From assembly GCA_044227925.1 (NCBI GenBank), contig JBGAVW010000006.1:71639-135638 (forward strand): a DNA stretch of 64,000 nt. Direction: 5' to 3'. This stretch comes from JADJLQ01 sp044227925 (GTDB lineage: Bacteria; Bacteroidota; Bacteroidia; Chitinophagales; Saprospiraceae). The notes below the pieces were generated by a model. That model was not told where the DNA came from. It did no database searches and was given only the letters and a program-made list of their open reading frames with translations. The position numbers and the translations under genes were made by a program. Of this stretch, positions 51,313 through 59,553 are shown one piece after another. The stretch's first letter is position 1. Every line of letters starts with the position of its first letter.

Positions 51313-51915
51313 TTAGATTGATTTTGAAGAGAGTTCTACGTGCAGGTCGAAATGAAATGTAATTTCATCATTTACTTTTATCATACCAAATAAAACCTGA
51401 GGTGGTACAATTTTAAACTCAGTCATTCTTAAGGATTTTGACCCCGTCAACAAGATCTTTCCTTCGGATTGTTTGGCTTTTACATCGACTTCATATTTTC
51501 TTTTTTCTCCTGCAAGGGTGATCAATACGGTTGCCTGTATCCTGTTCCAGGAGATTGGGGTTATAGTATTTCTGATTTTGATATTGCTCAGTTCGATTTT
51601 GACCGTTGGGTATAAATCGGATTTTAACGCTTTTTGAAGGTCTTTATCCATTTTCCTGTTCTTGCAATCGATATACTCTACAGCCAATTGCATTTGTGTA
51701 TTGATAAAGTCCATTTCGCCATCAGATATGGCATCTGCTTTGAATACTTGATTTTCAAAGTCGTGGACACAATCACAAGAAAATTTATTTACATTGGAAG
51801 TACCTGCCAGATACACTTTACTTTGAGGTAAAATTTTATATTCACCAGTGTAGCTGATTTTGTCGCCTGATGGATATATCCAGTACATCAATATAAATAG
51901 TATTAAACCTTTCAT
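51313..51915 (-). CDS. YceI-like exported protein, copy B
   Basis: This 200-residue protein has an N-terminal hydrophobic leader and a YceI-type lipocalin-like barrel: 'KVYLAGTSNVNKFSC' at the first strand, a charged middle, and the closing 'LRMTEFKIVPPQVLFGMIKV' then 'DEITFHFDL'. The paralogue at 53.4-54.0 kb shares both the opening (GTSNVxK) and closing (MTxFxIxPPxxLxG, DEIT) motifs. YceI proteins bind isoprenoid lipids or are involved in periplasmic stress. Two extra cysteines ('FSCDCVHDF') are specific to this copy. A TATTTTTG box precedes it, so it may have its own promoter. Confidence 0.83.
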   Translation of the reverse strand: MKGLILFILMYWIYPSGDKISYTGEYKILPQSKVYLAGTSNVNKFSCDCVHDFENQVFKADAISDGEMDFINTQMQLAVEYIDCKNRKMDKDLQKALKSDLYPTVKIELSNIKIRNTITPISWNRIQATVLITLAGEKRKYEVDVKAKQSEGKILLTGSKSLRMTEFKIVPPQVLFGMIKVNDEITFHFDLHVELSSKSI

Positions 51916-51935
51916 TTTATATTTTTAATTTATTT

Positions 51936-51943
51936 CAAAAATA
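51936..51943 (-). promoter_or_regulatory. TAnnTTTG -7 box before YceI copy B
   Basis: The minus strand reads TATTTTTG 21 bases before the ATG at 51915. No -33 TTG seen; it could provide an internal promoter in the operon. Confidence 0.3.
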
Positions 51944-51990
51944 AAACCGGGGTAATGCATTTAACTGCATTATCCCGGATGAAATAAAAA

Positions 51991-53400
51991 TCAGAATCCT
52001 ACAACTGCTTCTATAACAAACCCATTAAACTTGCCTTCATACCTGTAGTCGGTAATAGGGAAGTTATTGAATACTTGATTCACAACTTCACCTTTCAGCA
52101 ATAAATTTTTAGTTGGAAACCATCCACCGGCAATAGAAAATCGATTGACTTTTACTTTAGCCTGGGTACCGTTATTTAAAATTCCTCGAGGCTCCCCATT
52201 CATGCCTATGTATCGGCCTCCGATGTAGATTTGTTCATTCTTAAGAAATCTATAATTGGCTTCCAAAGCATATTGGGTAAATTCACGTTTTAGCCATTTG
52301 CCTTCTTTTACATCGGCGTAGTTACTACCGCTTACCATTTCATATGCTCCAATAAATTCTAAACCTTTGTATTTTATAAATGGATTGATAGTTACTGCCA
52401 TTACCCTATTGGCTACATCAGGATTGAATCTGCCTGAGGTAAAGTTTGGACCAGCCTGTGTCTTAGGGTCAGATGGGCTAGTACCGATAGAAATCGGTAA
52501 GCCATTTATTGTAGCAGGCTCCATTACACCAAAATAATGTGATCCTGTGCGGTCCCCAGCATACAATGTATTACGTTGATTATTCGGATTGTTGTAAGCG
52601 GATACGGATAATCTGAAATGGAGATCTTCTGTATTTTTATCATATGCTACTTTACCAAAAATAGATGGGGTACGCTTTGTCCTCACTACACCATTGCTGT
52701 TAATAGCATCTGGGGTTTTCACAATATTACCATTGATAAAGCCGGATGACATACCTACCATGAACATCAAATCCTTAGTTGGAAAAGCATATACTTCTCC
52801 GCCTATTTCTGTGGTAAATGCATCCAGTAAATAATTTTCAACATAAGGATTAAACATTGCGTTACCACCATCAGTGCGTCTGAATTGCATATCTCCATAG
52901 TTTGGTTGGAAGTGGCCGATTTTAACTCTGAAATACTTGGTAAACCAATCAGGGCTACCAAACATAGGAAGTTTGTCTATCTGTACATAGCCCCCTTTTA
53001 CCCAGAACTCTGAGTGGTGCCTTGATGACATATAGTTTTCCAGGCTTACTCGGATACCATCTTCAATTTGAAAGTCAAAATTGAGATTGGCCATGGCAAG
53101 ATTAAATCCATTTAATTTGGATTTTGTAGAATCCTCAGCTTTAATACTGCCATATAAAAAATTAGCTGACTTGCTCGGTTTATTGGTACTGGTAAGGGCC
53201 TGATAATCCTGAGTGAAAGAGCCACCGATTCTGAGTTTGAAACCGGTATATTCTGGCTGTTCAGTGGACTTTGAAGGTTCAAATACATTTATACCATCCT
53301 TATTCCAAGGCCTCGAATACTGAATCTGTGCTTCCTGGCTTAACAGGATAGAAGTGGTAAGCATTAGTGCCAGTCCTAGCATGAAGGTTGAAGTTTTCAT
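51991..53400 (-). CDS. OprP/OprO-like outer-membrane porin
   Basis: This 469-residue protein has a signal peptide ('LMLTTSILLSQ') and a barrel of many strands: 'FKLRIGGSFTQDYQAL', 'GIRVSLENYMSSRHHSEFW', 'FRVKIGHFQPNYGDMQFRR', 'LEANYRFLKNEQIYIGGRY', ending 'GFVIEAVVGF' with terminal Phe. The 'KIGHFQPNYG' segment resembles the strand/loop before the eyelet in phosphate-selective and DcaP-like porins. It lies between two YceI paralogues on the same strand, 29 bases after the first. It may carry anions or small acids into the periplasm; the substrate cannot be read. Confidence 0.8.
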   Translation of the reverse strand: MKTSTFMLGLALMLTTSILLSQEAQIQYSRPWNKDGINVFEPSKSTEQPEYTGFKLRIGGSFTQDYQALTSTNKPSKSANFLYGSIKAEDSTKSKLNGFNLAMANLNFDFQIEDGIRVSLENYMSSRHHSEFWVKGGYVQIDKLPMFGSPDWFTKYFRVKIGHFQPNYGDMQFRRTDGGNAMFNPYVENYLLDAFTTEIGGEVYAFPTKDLMFMVGMSSGFINGNIVKTPDAINSNGVVRTKRTPSIFGKVAYDKNTEDLHFRLSVSAYNNPNNQRNTLYAGDRTGSHYFGVMEPATINGLPISIGTSPSDPKTQAGPNFTSGRFNPDVANRVMAVTINPFIKYKGLEFIGAYEMVSGSNYADVKEGKWLKREFTQYALEANYRFLKNEQIYIGGRYIGMNGEPRGILNNGTQAKVKVNRFSIAGGWFPTKNLLLKGEVVNQVFNNFPITDYRYEGKFNGFVIEAVVGF

Positions 53401-53429
53401 AAATTTTATTTTATTGTGAATAATGAGTT

Positions 53430-53984
53430 TTATTTTATAAGTTTAATGTTATACTCGATCGTAATTTCATCTCCAGTCACCATGGTGCCCAACAGTGCTG
53501 TAGGAGGTTTGATCCCAAAATCCGTCATCTTTAGTTTTTTACTCCCGGCAATCTCAAACTGATTGTTGCCAAGCGGTTTTATGGTAGATACCAAATCCAC
53601 CGTTTTAGTGACACACGCTATGGTCAGTGAAGCAGTAGCTTTCAAGTCAATACCGGCTATACTTCCTTTTTGGAGTTTGAGCTGAATAGTAGCACACTCA
53701 TCTGACTTCAGTGCCTGGTAGGTTTTATTATCCATGATACTTCCCTTAGAGCTTTTAATGCTCTTTACCGGAATTTCAAAATGGGCCTCTGACAATCCAG
53801 TGATTTGTTCACCTTCAATGAGTACAGTGGCTGATCCATTTAGTTGACCTATTTTCTCCTCCCACTTATGAACATTGGAGGTTCCTTTTATTACCACAGA
53901 ATTCAGTGCCATTTTATAGGATTCCTGTGCTCTAAGAGGGTAGGCCAGAGTGATTACGAATGCAGTAAGAATTAAGATTTTCAT
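53430..53984 (-). CDS. YceI-family periplasmic protein, copy A
   Basis: This protein of about 184 residues has a signal peptide ('LTAFVITLAYPLRAQ'), then the YceI barrel: 'VVIKGTSNVHKWEEKIGQL', 'AHFEIPVKSIKSSKGSIMD' and 'KLKMTDFGIKPPTALLGTMV' with 'GDEITIEYNI'. I start at Met 53984, giving a clean signal peptide; the longer frame adds 38 unlikely residues, two of its cysteine pairs within the leader dyads. It is first in the operon YceI-porin-YceI-membrane protein. Overlapping inverted repeats lie 37-66 bases upstream. Confidence 0.87.
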   Translation of the reverse strand: MKILILTAFVITLAYPLRAQESYKMALNSVVIKGTSNVHKWEEKIGQLNGSATVLIEGEQITGLSEAHFEIPVKSIKSSKGSIMDNKTYQALKSDECATIQLKLQKGSIAGIDLKATASLTIACVTKTVDLVSTIKPLGNNQFEIAGSKKLKMTDFGIKPPTALLGTMVTGDEITIEYNIKLIK

Positions 53985-54021
53985 TTCAATGATTTTTATG
54001 ATGTAAAGAAAAGGGCAGTGC

Positions 54022-54050
54022 TGATGGCAGCAATTGATAGCCATCAATTG
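54022..54050. repeat. Two overlapping, mutually exclusive inverted repeats upstream of YceI operon
   Basis: One dyad pairs tgatggc (54022-54028) with gccatca (54040-54046). A second, perfect 8-4-8 dyad pairs caattgat (54031-54038) with atcaattg (54043-54050). They share bases 54043-54046, so both stems cannot form together. They could be a protein operator or alternative leader structures. Confidence 0.5.
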
Positions 54051-54252
54051 AAGGGGTAATCTTAAATAATAATCGCCCTGACCAAGATCAGTCGGCATTC
54101 TGAGCCAAGCAAAAGGTTTGTTTAGTTGATTGATTATCAGTAATATATATAGAAGTATATTAGTCTAAATGTGAGCTATTTCACAACAAAAACCGGGAGA
54201 TTAAAACTATCGAATATTCACTTATTTATGTTATTTTCATGTCTTGATCATT

Positions 54253-54741
54253 ATGATTAAGAGGCTGCCAGAGAAGGACTTATATTATGTATTAATACAA
54301 TTGAATTTGTTTTTTCTTTATTTTATACCTATTCGTATAAATGGTTTTTTAATTACCGCTGCATATGGTAAACCTATGGGCCTGATCATTGGAATTTCAG
54401 GTTGTATAATCTTAGTACTCTCTTTGTTACAGCTAAATACCAATCTCAGCCCTTTTCCCAGTCCTAAAAAGACTGGTAGCCTGGTACAATTTGGTCTGTA
54501 CAGATATATGCGTCATCCAATATATAGCGGTATTATTCTTATGGGGCTTGGGTTTGGATTTTATTACCACAGTTTATGGAAACTTCTAATAACTTTTGCT
54601 TTAATAGTATTTTTCTATTTTAAATCCCGGTATGAAGAAAGGTTATTGATTCAAAAATTTCCAGAGTATACGAAATACAAAAAAAACACCGGGCGATTTT
54701 TTCCATTTTATGCATTAAATAAAGGGAAATCAATATTTTAA
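54253..54741 (+). CDS. Isoprenylcysteine carboxyl methyltransferase-like membrane protein
   Basis: This 162-residue protein has about four membrane helices and the C-terminal signature of the ICMT/phospholipid N-methyltransferase family: 'GLYRYMRHPIYSGIILMG' followed by 'YEERLLIQKFPEYTKYKK', which binds S-adenosylmethionine. I use the ATG at 54253; the earlier TTG is less likely. Bacterial members methylate lipids or have unknown substrates. It lies 77 bases before superoxide dismutase on the same strand, with a -7 box between, so it may be separate. Confidence 0.85.
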   Translation: MIKRLPEKDLYYVLIQLNLFFLYFIPIRINGFLITAAYGKPMGLIIGISGCIILVLSLLQLNTNLSPFPSPKKTGSLVQFGLYRYMRHPIYSGIILMGLGFGFYYHSLWKLLITFALIVFFYFKSRYEERLLIQKFPEYTKYKKNTGRFFPFYALNKGKSIF

Positions 54742-54760
54742 AAAGATTAGCTCAACTTAT

Positions 54761-54768
54761 TACCTTTG
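54761..54768 (+). promoter_or_regulatory. TAnnTTTG -7 box upstream of superoxide dismutase
   Basis: TACCTTTG lies 50 bases before the ATG at 54819, giving an ordinary leader of ~45 bases. No clear -33 TTG. Confidence 0.4.
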
Positions 54769-54818
54769 ATCTTGTTATTTAATCAATATATTCAATAAAC
54801 TTAAAAAATTAATTTATT

Positions 54819-55415
54819 ATGGCATTTACACTTCCCGCACTTCCATATGCAACTAATGCACTCGAACCCCATATTGACACCAGAACCATGGAGATCCATC
54901 ATGGAAAACACCATCAGGCATATGTAACCAACCTTAATGCAGCAATAGAGAATACTGAATGGGCCGACAAATCATTGGAAGAAATAATGGCCAATATTTC
55001 TAAATTGCCTATGGCAGTACGAAATAATGGTGGCGGACATTATAATCATAGTCTTTTTTGGCAAATCATGGGACCGGGAAAAGGGGGAGTACCGACCGGA
55101 ATCATAGGTGATGCCATCAATGCAACTTTTGGATCATTTGATGCCTTTAAAGATGCTTTATCAAAGGCAGGTATGACCAGATTTGGTAGTGGATGGGCTT
55201 GGCTTTCAAAAGGGGCTGATGGAAAATTATTTATTTCAAGCACCCCTAATCAGGACAACCCACTAATGGATATAGCTGAGCAAAAAGGCAGTCCAATACT
55301 GGGTGTTGATGTTTGGGAGCATGCGTATTATTTGCATTACCAAAACAGGAGAGCGGATTATTTGGCCGCTTTTTTCAATGTAATAGATTGGGATGCTGTT
55401 GCATCGAGATTGTAA
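54819..55415 (+). CDS. sodA: Fe/Mn superoxide dismutase
   Basis: This 198-residue enzyme has all four metal ligands: His27 in 'MEIHHGKHHQAY', His77 in 'GGGHYNHSLFW', and Asp164 and His168 in 'GVDVWEHAYYLHYQNRR'. No signal peptide is present, so it is cytosolic. It dismutates superoxide to oxygen and peroxide; iron versus manganese use cannot be settled by eye. It is monocistronic, with a clear terminator 120 bases downstream and a -7 box upstream. Confidence 0.97.
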   Translation: MAFTLPALPYATNALEPHIDTRTMEIHHGKHHQAYVTNLNAAIENTEWADKSLEEIMANISKLPMAVRNNGGGHYNHSLFWQIMGPGKGGVPTGIIGDAINATFGSFDAFKDALSKAGMTRFGSGWAWLSKGADGKLFISSTPNQDNPLMDIAEQKGSPILGVDVWEHAYYLHYQNRRADYLAAFFNVIDWDAVASRL

Positions 55416-55533
55416 CCATCCCGCATGGGTTCGTAATCAATTTATATATACTTCTATTTCTGAAAAAGAGATTTTTTCAAATTCTATTGAGTGTAAAATA
55501 GGTTGTAAAAATTACTAAACTAATTTTAATATA

Positions 55534-55568
55534 AAAACCTGCCTTAGTGATGAGGCGGGTTTTTTTTT
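55534..55568 (+). terminator. Rho-independent terminator of superoxide dismutase
   Basis: A stem of aacctgcc and ggcgggtt (one T:G wobble) with loop ttagtgatga is followed by a run of T residues, on the plus strand. Confidence 0.9.
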
Positions 55569-55682
55569 ATGAATGTCAGCCAAAACTGATAATGAACAAA
55601 ATAAAAACTTTATGCAATCCCTAACTTCTATTTAACAATTCTTAACTGTACCCCAGCGTGATATATACAAATCAAATATATC

Positions 55683-56363
55683 ATGAAAACTAACATTTTA
55701 CTCCCGGTTTTATTGAGCATCTGGATACCTGCATTTACACAAAATGGATTGGAAATTGGAATAGGTCCGGTTTTTTCCAATATTACATTAAAAGGGATAG
55801 ATAATTCTATTCGCCCAGACAGGACATTGCATACCGGACTGCAGGTACAGGCTCTTTGGAATCAAAATATAGGACACGGATTTAGTGTAGTTTCAGGTAT
55901 TGGATATAAAGAAAAAGGATTTATGTGGAAAGAAGGGATCAGTACCAATGTGTTGAATGTACCCATCAATATAGGTGTCACTGCTACCACCAATATCAAC
56001 TACGTTGAAGTACCTCTTAATCTGAAATATAAGTTAGGAGAGGAAAATGGAATCAACGCATTTGTTTTTGCTGGTCCAACGGTAGGTTATGCCCTGAATG
56101 CCAATCTACAGACCAGAGCAAATATGCTTATTGACTTTAATATAAATCGAACTGATATTAACCTAAATGATCCAATCTACAATCGTGTTGAGTTGGGTGC
56201 CAATGCAGGTGCCGGTATAGCACTACCGGTGGGAAATGGTAGTATCATCGCTTCTGGTAATTATATGCATGGTTTCAACAGGATCATTGATAATACGGTG
56301 ATTGATTTTAAAGCCAGAAACTATGGCTTTGGATTGAATCTGGGGTATATGATCAAATTCTAG
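55683..56363 (+). CDS. Small outer-membrane beta-barrel protein (PorT-like group)
   Basis: This 226-residue protein has a signal peptide ('LLSIWIPAFTQ') and a beta-barrel of about eight strands: 'GLEIGIGPVFSNITL', 'HGFSVVSGIGYKEKGFMW', 'NYVEVPLNLKYKLG', 'FAGPTVGYALNANL' and a closing 'NYGFGLNLGYMIKF'. 'YVEVPLNLKY' is frequent in the PorT/outer_membrane_beta-brl superfamily of Bacteroidota. Function unknown. It has its own terminator, shared with the convergent DUF2911 gene. Confidence 0.8.
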   Translation: MKTNILLPVLLSIWIPAFTQNGLEIGIGPVFSNITLKGIDNSIRPDRTLHTGLQVQALWNQNIGHGFSVVSGIGYKEKGFMWKEGISTNVLNVPINIGVTATTNINYVEVPLNLKYKLGEENGINAFVFAGPTVGYALNANLQTRANMLIDFNINRTDINLNDPIYNRVELGANAGAGIALPVGNGSIIASGNYMHGFNRIIDNTVIDFKARNYGFGLNLGYMIKF

Positions 56364-56387
56364 AAACCAATGTAAATTATTGTAAAT

Positions 56388-56419
56388 AAAAAAGGCCGGT
56401 GCAATTACCGGCCTTTTTT
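56388..56419. terminator. Bidirectional terminator between barrel and DUF2911 genes
   Basis: Perfect 10-bp arms, aaaggccggt (56391-56400) and accggccttt (56407-56416), flank a 6-base loop. An A-run lies on the left and a T-run on the right, so it can stop both convergent transcripts. Confidence 0.92.
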
Positions 56420-56442
56420 AATATGATCTCAAATTTTAATTT

Positions 56443-57297
56443 TTATTTCTTCATTTTGCTCCACTCTGCAATAGAAGTTTCATTCATTTTGATATAGTCA
56501 TTGTTTTTGGCTTCGGTAGCTTTGGTCAATGATTCTTTTGCTGCAGCAATAGCATCGTTGTATTTTCCTGCTTTAGCCAGAATGAGGCTATAAGCGCGAA
56601 GATTCCAAAATTGATTGGCACCCATACTAACCCCTTTAGCAGCCCATTCAACAGCCTTATTGATGTCTTTACCTGAGCTGGTATAATAATTGGCAGCGGC
56701 CATATAGTCATTAGCAGATGGTCCTGACATTACCTGGTTGATGCCAGCCATTACTTTCCCGTCAGTCATTACATCAATAGTGAAACCTACTCTGGTTTTT
56801 TCCCATGCTATATACATTTCCACACCAGCATCTTTTAATTGATCAAACTCCACAGTAAAAGTTTCTTTCATAGCTGTCATAGCTGAAGGTTTAACGGAAA
56901 TTCGGAGAGCCTCATCTGACTCTTTGTAATCAGCACCTCCCGGAACATTTAGATCAGCATTTTTGTGAAAAATGATTTTCCACTCCATTTCGCCAGGAAT
57001 AGTGAATAAAGCATATTTGCCTTTTTTCAATTCTTTACCATCAATTTTTACATCATCATTAAAGGTAACTTTTGTGCCTTGGTTAGCACCTGTACGCCAC
57101 AATTGGCCATAAGGAACCAGGTCGCCAAAAACTTTACGGCCTTTGGCACTTGGGCGACTGTAATCCACTATAATAGAAGTCAAACCAACGGATTGCTCTA
57201 ATTTAGCTCCTGGACTTGCAGAAGGGGTACGGATTTGTGCACTTAAAGTCAAGGTAGTTGCGATAAACAACATACATAATAGAGAAATTCTTTTCAT
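56443..57297 (-). CDS. DUF2911 family exported protein
   Basis: This 284-residue protein has a signal peptide ('ATTLTLSAQ') and the DUF2911 domain (~25-190): 'SVGLTSIIVDYSRPSAKGR', 'VPYGQLWRTGANQGTKV' and 'KKGKYALFTIPGEMEWKII'. The C-terminal ~90 residues carry TPR-like helices ('DYMAAANYYTSSGKDINK', 'KYNDAIAAAKESLTKA'). It is common in Bacteroidota and usually annotated as unknown; a carbohydrate-binding-like fold is assumed. It is monocistronic, with a TATTTTTG box upstream and the shared terminator downstream. Confidence 0.93.
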   Translation of the reverse strand: MKRISLLCMLFIATTLTLSAQIRTPSASPGAKLEQSVGLTSIIVDYSRPSAKGRKVFGDLVPYGQLWRTGANQGTKVTFNDDVKIDGKELKKGKYALFTIPGEMEWKIIFHKNADLNVPGGADYKESDEALRISVKPSAMTAMKETFTVEFDQLKDAGVEMYIAWEKTRVGFTIDVMTDGKVMAGINQVMSGPSANDYMAAANYYTSSGKDINKAVEWAAKGVSMGANQFWNLRAYSLILAKAGKYNDAIAAAKESLTKATEAKNNDYIKMNETSIAEWSKMKK

Positions 57298-57320
57298 TAT
57301 ATAAAATTTTTAATTTTCCG

Positions 57321-57328
57321 CAAAAATA
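57321..57328 (-). promoter_or_regulatory. TAnnTTTG -7 box of the DUF2911 gene
   Basis: The minus strand reads TATTTTTG 24 bases before the ATG at 57297. The -33 region lacks an obvious TTG. Confidence 0.35.
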
Positions 57329-57409
57329 GCTCATTAGTTGCTCATTGTTAACATTATATCCTTTAATAAAAAATTAAATCTATGTTAACAAACGGCCGGA
57401 ATGAATCAA

Positions 57410-58570
57410 CTAATCCAATTTAGGTGCAATTTGTTTTATTCTATATAATCGAATTTTTTCTAAGGTGTGGTAGTGGTATAAATACAATATTCCAAAAACG
57501 AAGAGCATGGTGTACGCTTGCAGAATGGAACCTCCCAATACCTTTACTACTATGGCTACCAGTACCAGGTAAAACAGGTATAAAAACATTGTAGTACCTA
57601 CGAGTACTGATGCAAAAAATTCGATTCTTTTTACTTTGGCCTTGGTTATAGCATAGCCAAGAATAAAAGGCACGTTATTAATCCATTTACCTATAAAAGC
57701 AACGATTGAAAACAGTCCGGGTTTCGCAGTGATTTTATCAATAGATGACAGTTTCTCCAACACAACTTGCCGGTCCAAATCAGTCATTCTATTTATCTTT
57801 TCAGAAGCCTCCTTGTCCTTTATAAACCGTTCACCTGATCTATCGATTACCGGTAAAAATGGATATTTTGAATTAGCTTTATTGATGAGGAATAATTTTT
57901 CAGCCAATGGCAGATACTCGTCTTTATCTATATGTATTACCAGGGGTTTCATTTCAGCTTCTACTTTTTGAGTGAGTTCTGAAATGGCTCGTATTGAATC
58001 GGATTTGTATTGTTGATAATAATCATGTAAGGTAATGGGCATTCCCACTTCGATCATTACTTCCGACCTGAAATCATTTGGATGAGTGTAGTTTACTCCT
58101 AAGGGTACTATGCAGAGATCCATATCCGGATAGCGGTCTAATGCACCGAAGGCAATACGGGCCAACCCTTTTTGTATGGGCCTGAGCCGTTTTTCCTGGG
58201 TAGTATTTCCTTCAGCATACACTACGATGACTTCATTATTTTTTAATCGTTGATGGCATTCATTAAAAGTATTTTCATTGGCTCTCAGGTTTTTGAATCC
58301 ATCTGTAACACGATATATCGGAGTTAGATGTACTTGTTTTAAAAGGTTGATGACAAATTTATTTATAAAAATATCGCCCCTCACAAGAAAATGAAGTGAT
58401 TTTGGAAAATGAGTGGCCAAAAGACAGGCTTCTAAAAATGCGCTAGGGTGATTGCTGGAGATCAATACCGGTCGATCCAGAGGGATTCGCTCAATATGAT
58501 GGATATGAATTTTGCTGAAAAAAATCCGGAGCGTCAGTCGTACAATAGGCCTGATAATAAAATATATCAT
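57410..58570 (-). CDS. PlsC-like 1-acylglycerol-phosphate acyltransferase
   Basis: This 386-residue protein has an N-terminal amphipathic/membrane region and the LPLAT domain (~25-220). The acyltransferase motif reads 'SSNHPSAFLEACLLA' with His41; the acidic partner position holds Glu47 where most relatives have Asp. The glycerol-phosphate motif is 'VVYAEGNTTQEKRLRPIQKG'. Two or three membrane helices follow near the C-terminus ('FFASVLVGTTMFLYLFYLVL'). It should acylate lysophosphatidate or another lysolipid in the inner membrane. Transcription is divergent from miaA, with 38 bases between starts. Confidence 0.88.
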   Translation of the reverse strand: MIYFIIRPIVRLTLRIFFSKIHIHHIERIPLDRPVLISSNHPSAFLEACLLATHFPKSLHFLVRGDIFINKFVINLLKQVHLTPIYRVTDGFKNLRANENTFNECHQRLKNNEVIVVYAEGNTTQEKRLRPIQKGLARIAFGALDRYPDMDLCIVPLGVNYTHPNDFRSEVMIEVGMPITLHDYYQQYKSDSIRAISELTQKVEAEMKPLVIHIDKDEYLPLAEKLFLINKANSKYPFLPVIDRSGERFIKDKEASEKINRMTDLDRQVVLEKLSSIDKITAKPGLFSIVAFIGKWINNVPFILGYAITKAKVKRIEFFASVLVGTTMFLYLFYLVLVAIVVKVLGGSILQAYTMLFVFGILYLYHYHTLEKIRLYRIKQIAPKLD

Positions 58571-58580
58571 ACAGTTGTCA

Positions 58581-58588
58581 CAAAGGTA
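58581..58588 (-). promoter_or_regulatory. TAnnTTTG -7 box of the PlsC-like gene
   Basis: The minus strand reads TACCTTTG, ending ten bases before the ATG at 58570. It lies within the 38-base gap to the divergent miaA gene. Confidence 0.35.
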
Positions 58589-58608
58589 TTATTTTCAATT
58601 ACTTTTTT

Positions 58609-59529
58609 ATGCCAGAAAAGAAATCATTGATCGTGGTGGGGGGACCCACAGCTGCCGGTAAATCAGCTGTGGCTATAGCCCTGGCAAAACTGTACAGTAC
58701 GGAAATCATAAATGCGGACAGCAGGCAAGTCTACGCTGAATTGAATATTGGGGTTAATAAACCGACTAAGGAAGAATTACTGAATATTTCACATCATTTA
58801 ATTGGCCATGTTTCCATACATCAGGATTATAATGCCGGGCTCTATGAGTGGGACGCATTGAATGTAATTAATTCTATTTTCCAGCGAAACCAAACTGCAG
58901 TTTTGGTGGGAGGTACGGGACTCTATATAAAAGCAGTGATCCAGGGATTTGATGAGTTTCCTCAGGTTTCTACGGAAATAAAAAAAGAATTAAGTGAATT
59001 GTATACTCTATATGGATTGGAATTTATCCAACAGAGACTTATCGAAGTGGACCCTGAGTATGCTGCGGAAGTAGACCTGCATAATCCAATGCGCATCCTG
59101 AGAGCCTTGGAAGTCTCATTGTCATCTGGAGAAAAATATTCATCTCTTAGGGCCAGAAATAGTAAAAACAGAAACTTCAAAGTCATTCCGGTATTCATAA
59201 GTAAAGACAGAACAGAATTGTATAAAATAATAGATGAGAGAGTGGATTTCATGGTAGAAAAGGGGTTAAAGCAAGAAGCCTTTTCTTTATCAGCATATAA
59301 ACATCTCAAAGCCTTGCAAACGGTTGGGTATACCGAATGGTTTGATTTTTTTGAAGGGAAGCTAAGTGAATCAGAAGCTATAAATAAAATAAAACAGCAT
59401 ACCCGAAACTATGCTAAGCGGCAATGGACCTGGTGGAAACCCTGGGCCTGGCCTGAATTTGAAGCCAGCCAACTGGATAAAATTCAACAATATATTGACC
59501 TTGAAAAAAACAATAAGAAGGTTTATTGA
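58609..59529 (+). CDS. miaA: tRNA dimethylallyltransferase
   Basis: This 306-residue enzyme has P-loop 'VGGPTAAGKSAVAIALA' (10-26), the substrate motif 'IINADSRQVYAELNIG', 'VGGTGLYIKAVIQGFD' and the C-terminal 'QHTRNYAKRQWTWWK'. These are the diagnostic MiaA blocks. It adds dimethylallyl to A37 of tRNAs reading U-starting codons, the step before MiaB (23.6-25.0 kb). It is followed after 24 bases by the hotdog thioesterase gene, and its promoter must lie in or near the divergent plsC-like start region. Confidence 0.96.
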   Translation: MPEKKSLIVVGGPTAAGKSAVAIALAKLYSTEIINADSRQVYAELNIGVNKPTKEELLNISHHLIGHVSIHQDYNAGLYEWDALNVINSIFQRNQTAVLVGGTGLYIKAVIQGFDEFPQVSTEIKKELSELYTLYGLEFIQQRLIEVDPEYAAEVDLHNPMRILRALEVSLSSGEKYSSLRARNSKNRNFKVIPVFISKDRTELYKIIDERVDFMVEKGLKQEAFSLSAYKHLKALQTVGYTEWFDFFEGKLSESEAINKIKQHTRNYAKRQWTWWKPWAWPEFEASQLDKIQQYIDLEKNNKKVY

Positions 59530-59541
59530 CTTGCTTAGGCT

Positions 59542-59549
59542 TACCTTTG
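59542..59549 (+). promoter_or_regulatory. TAnnTTTG -7 box directly before the hotdog thioesterase
   Basis: TACCTTTG ends only four bases before the ATG at 59554, so a transcript from this box would be leaderless. The nearest upstream TTG has 14-base spacing, too short for the consensus. Confidence 0.35.
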
Positions 59550-59553
59550 CATC

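Noticed and set aside
54031..54050. Reading the 8-4-8 dyad as a simple terminator
   Set aside because: It lies upstream of, not after, the nearest genes and has no T-tract on either strand.
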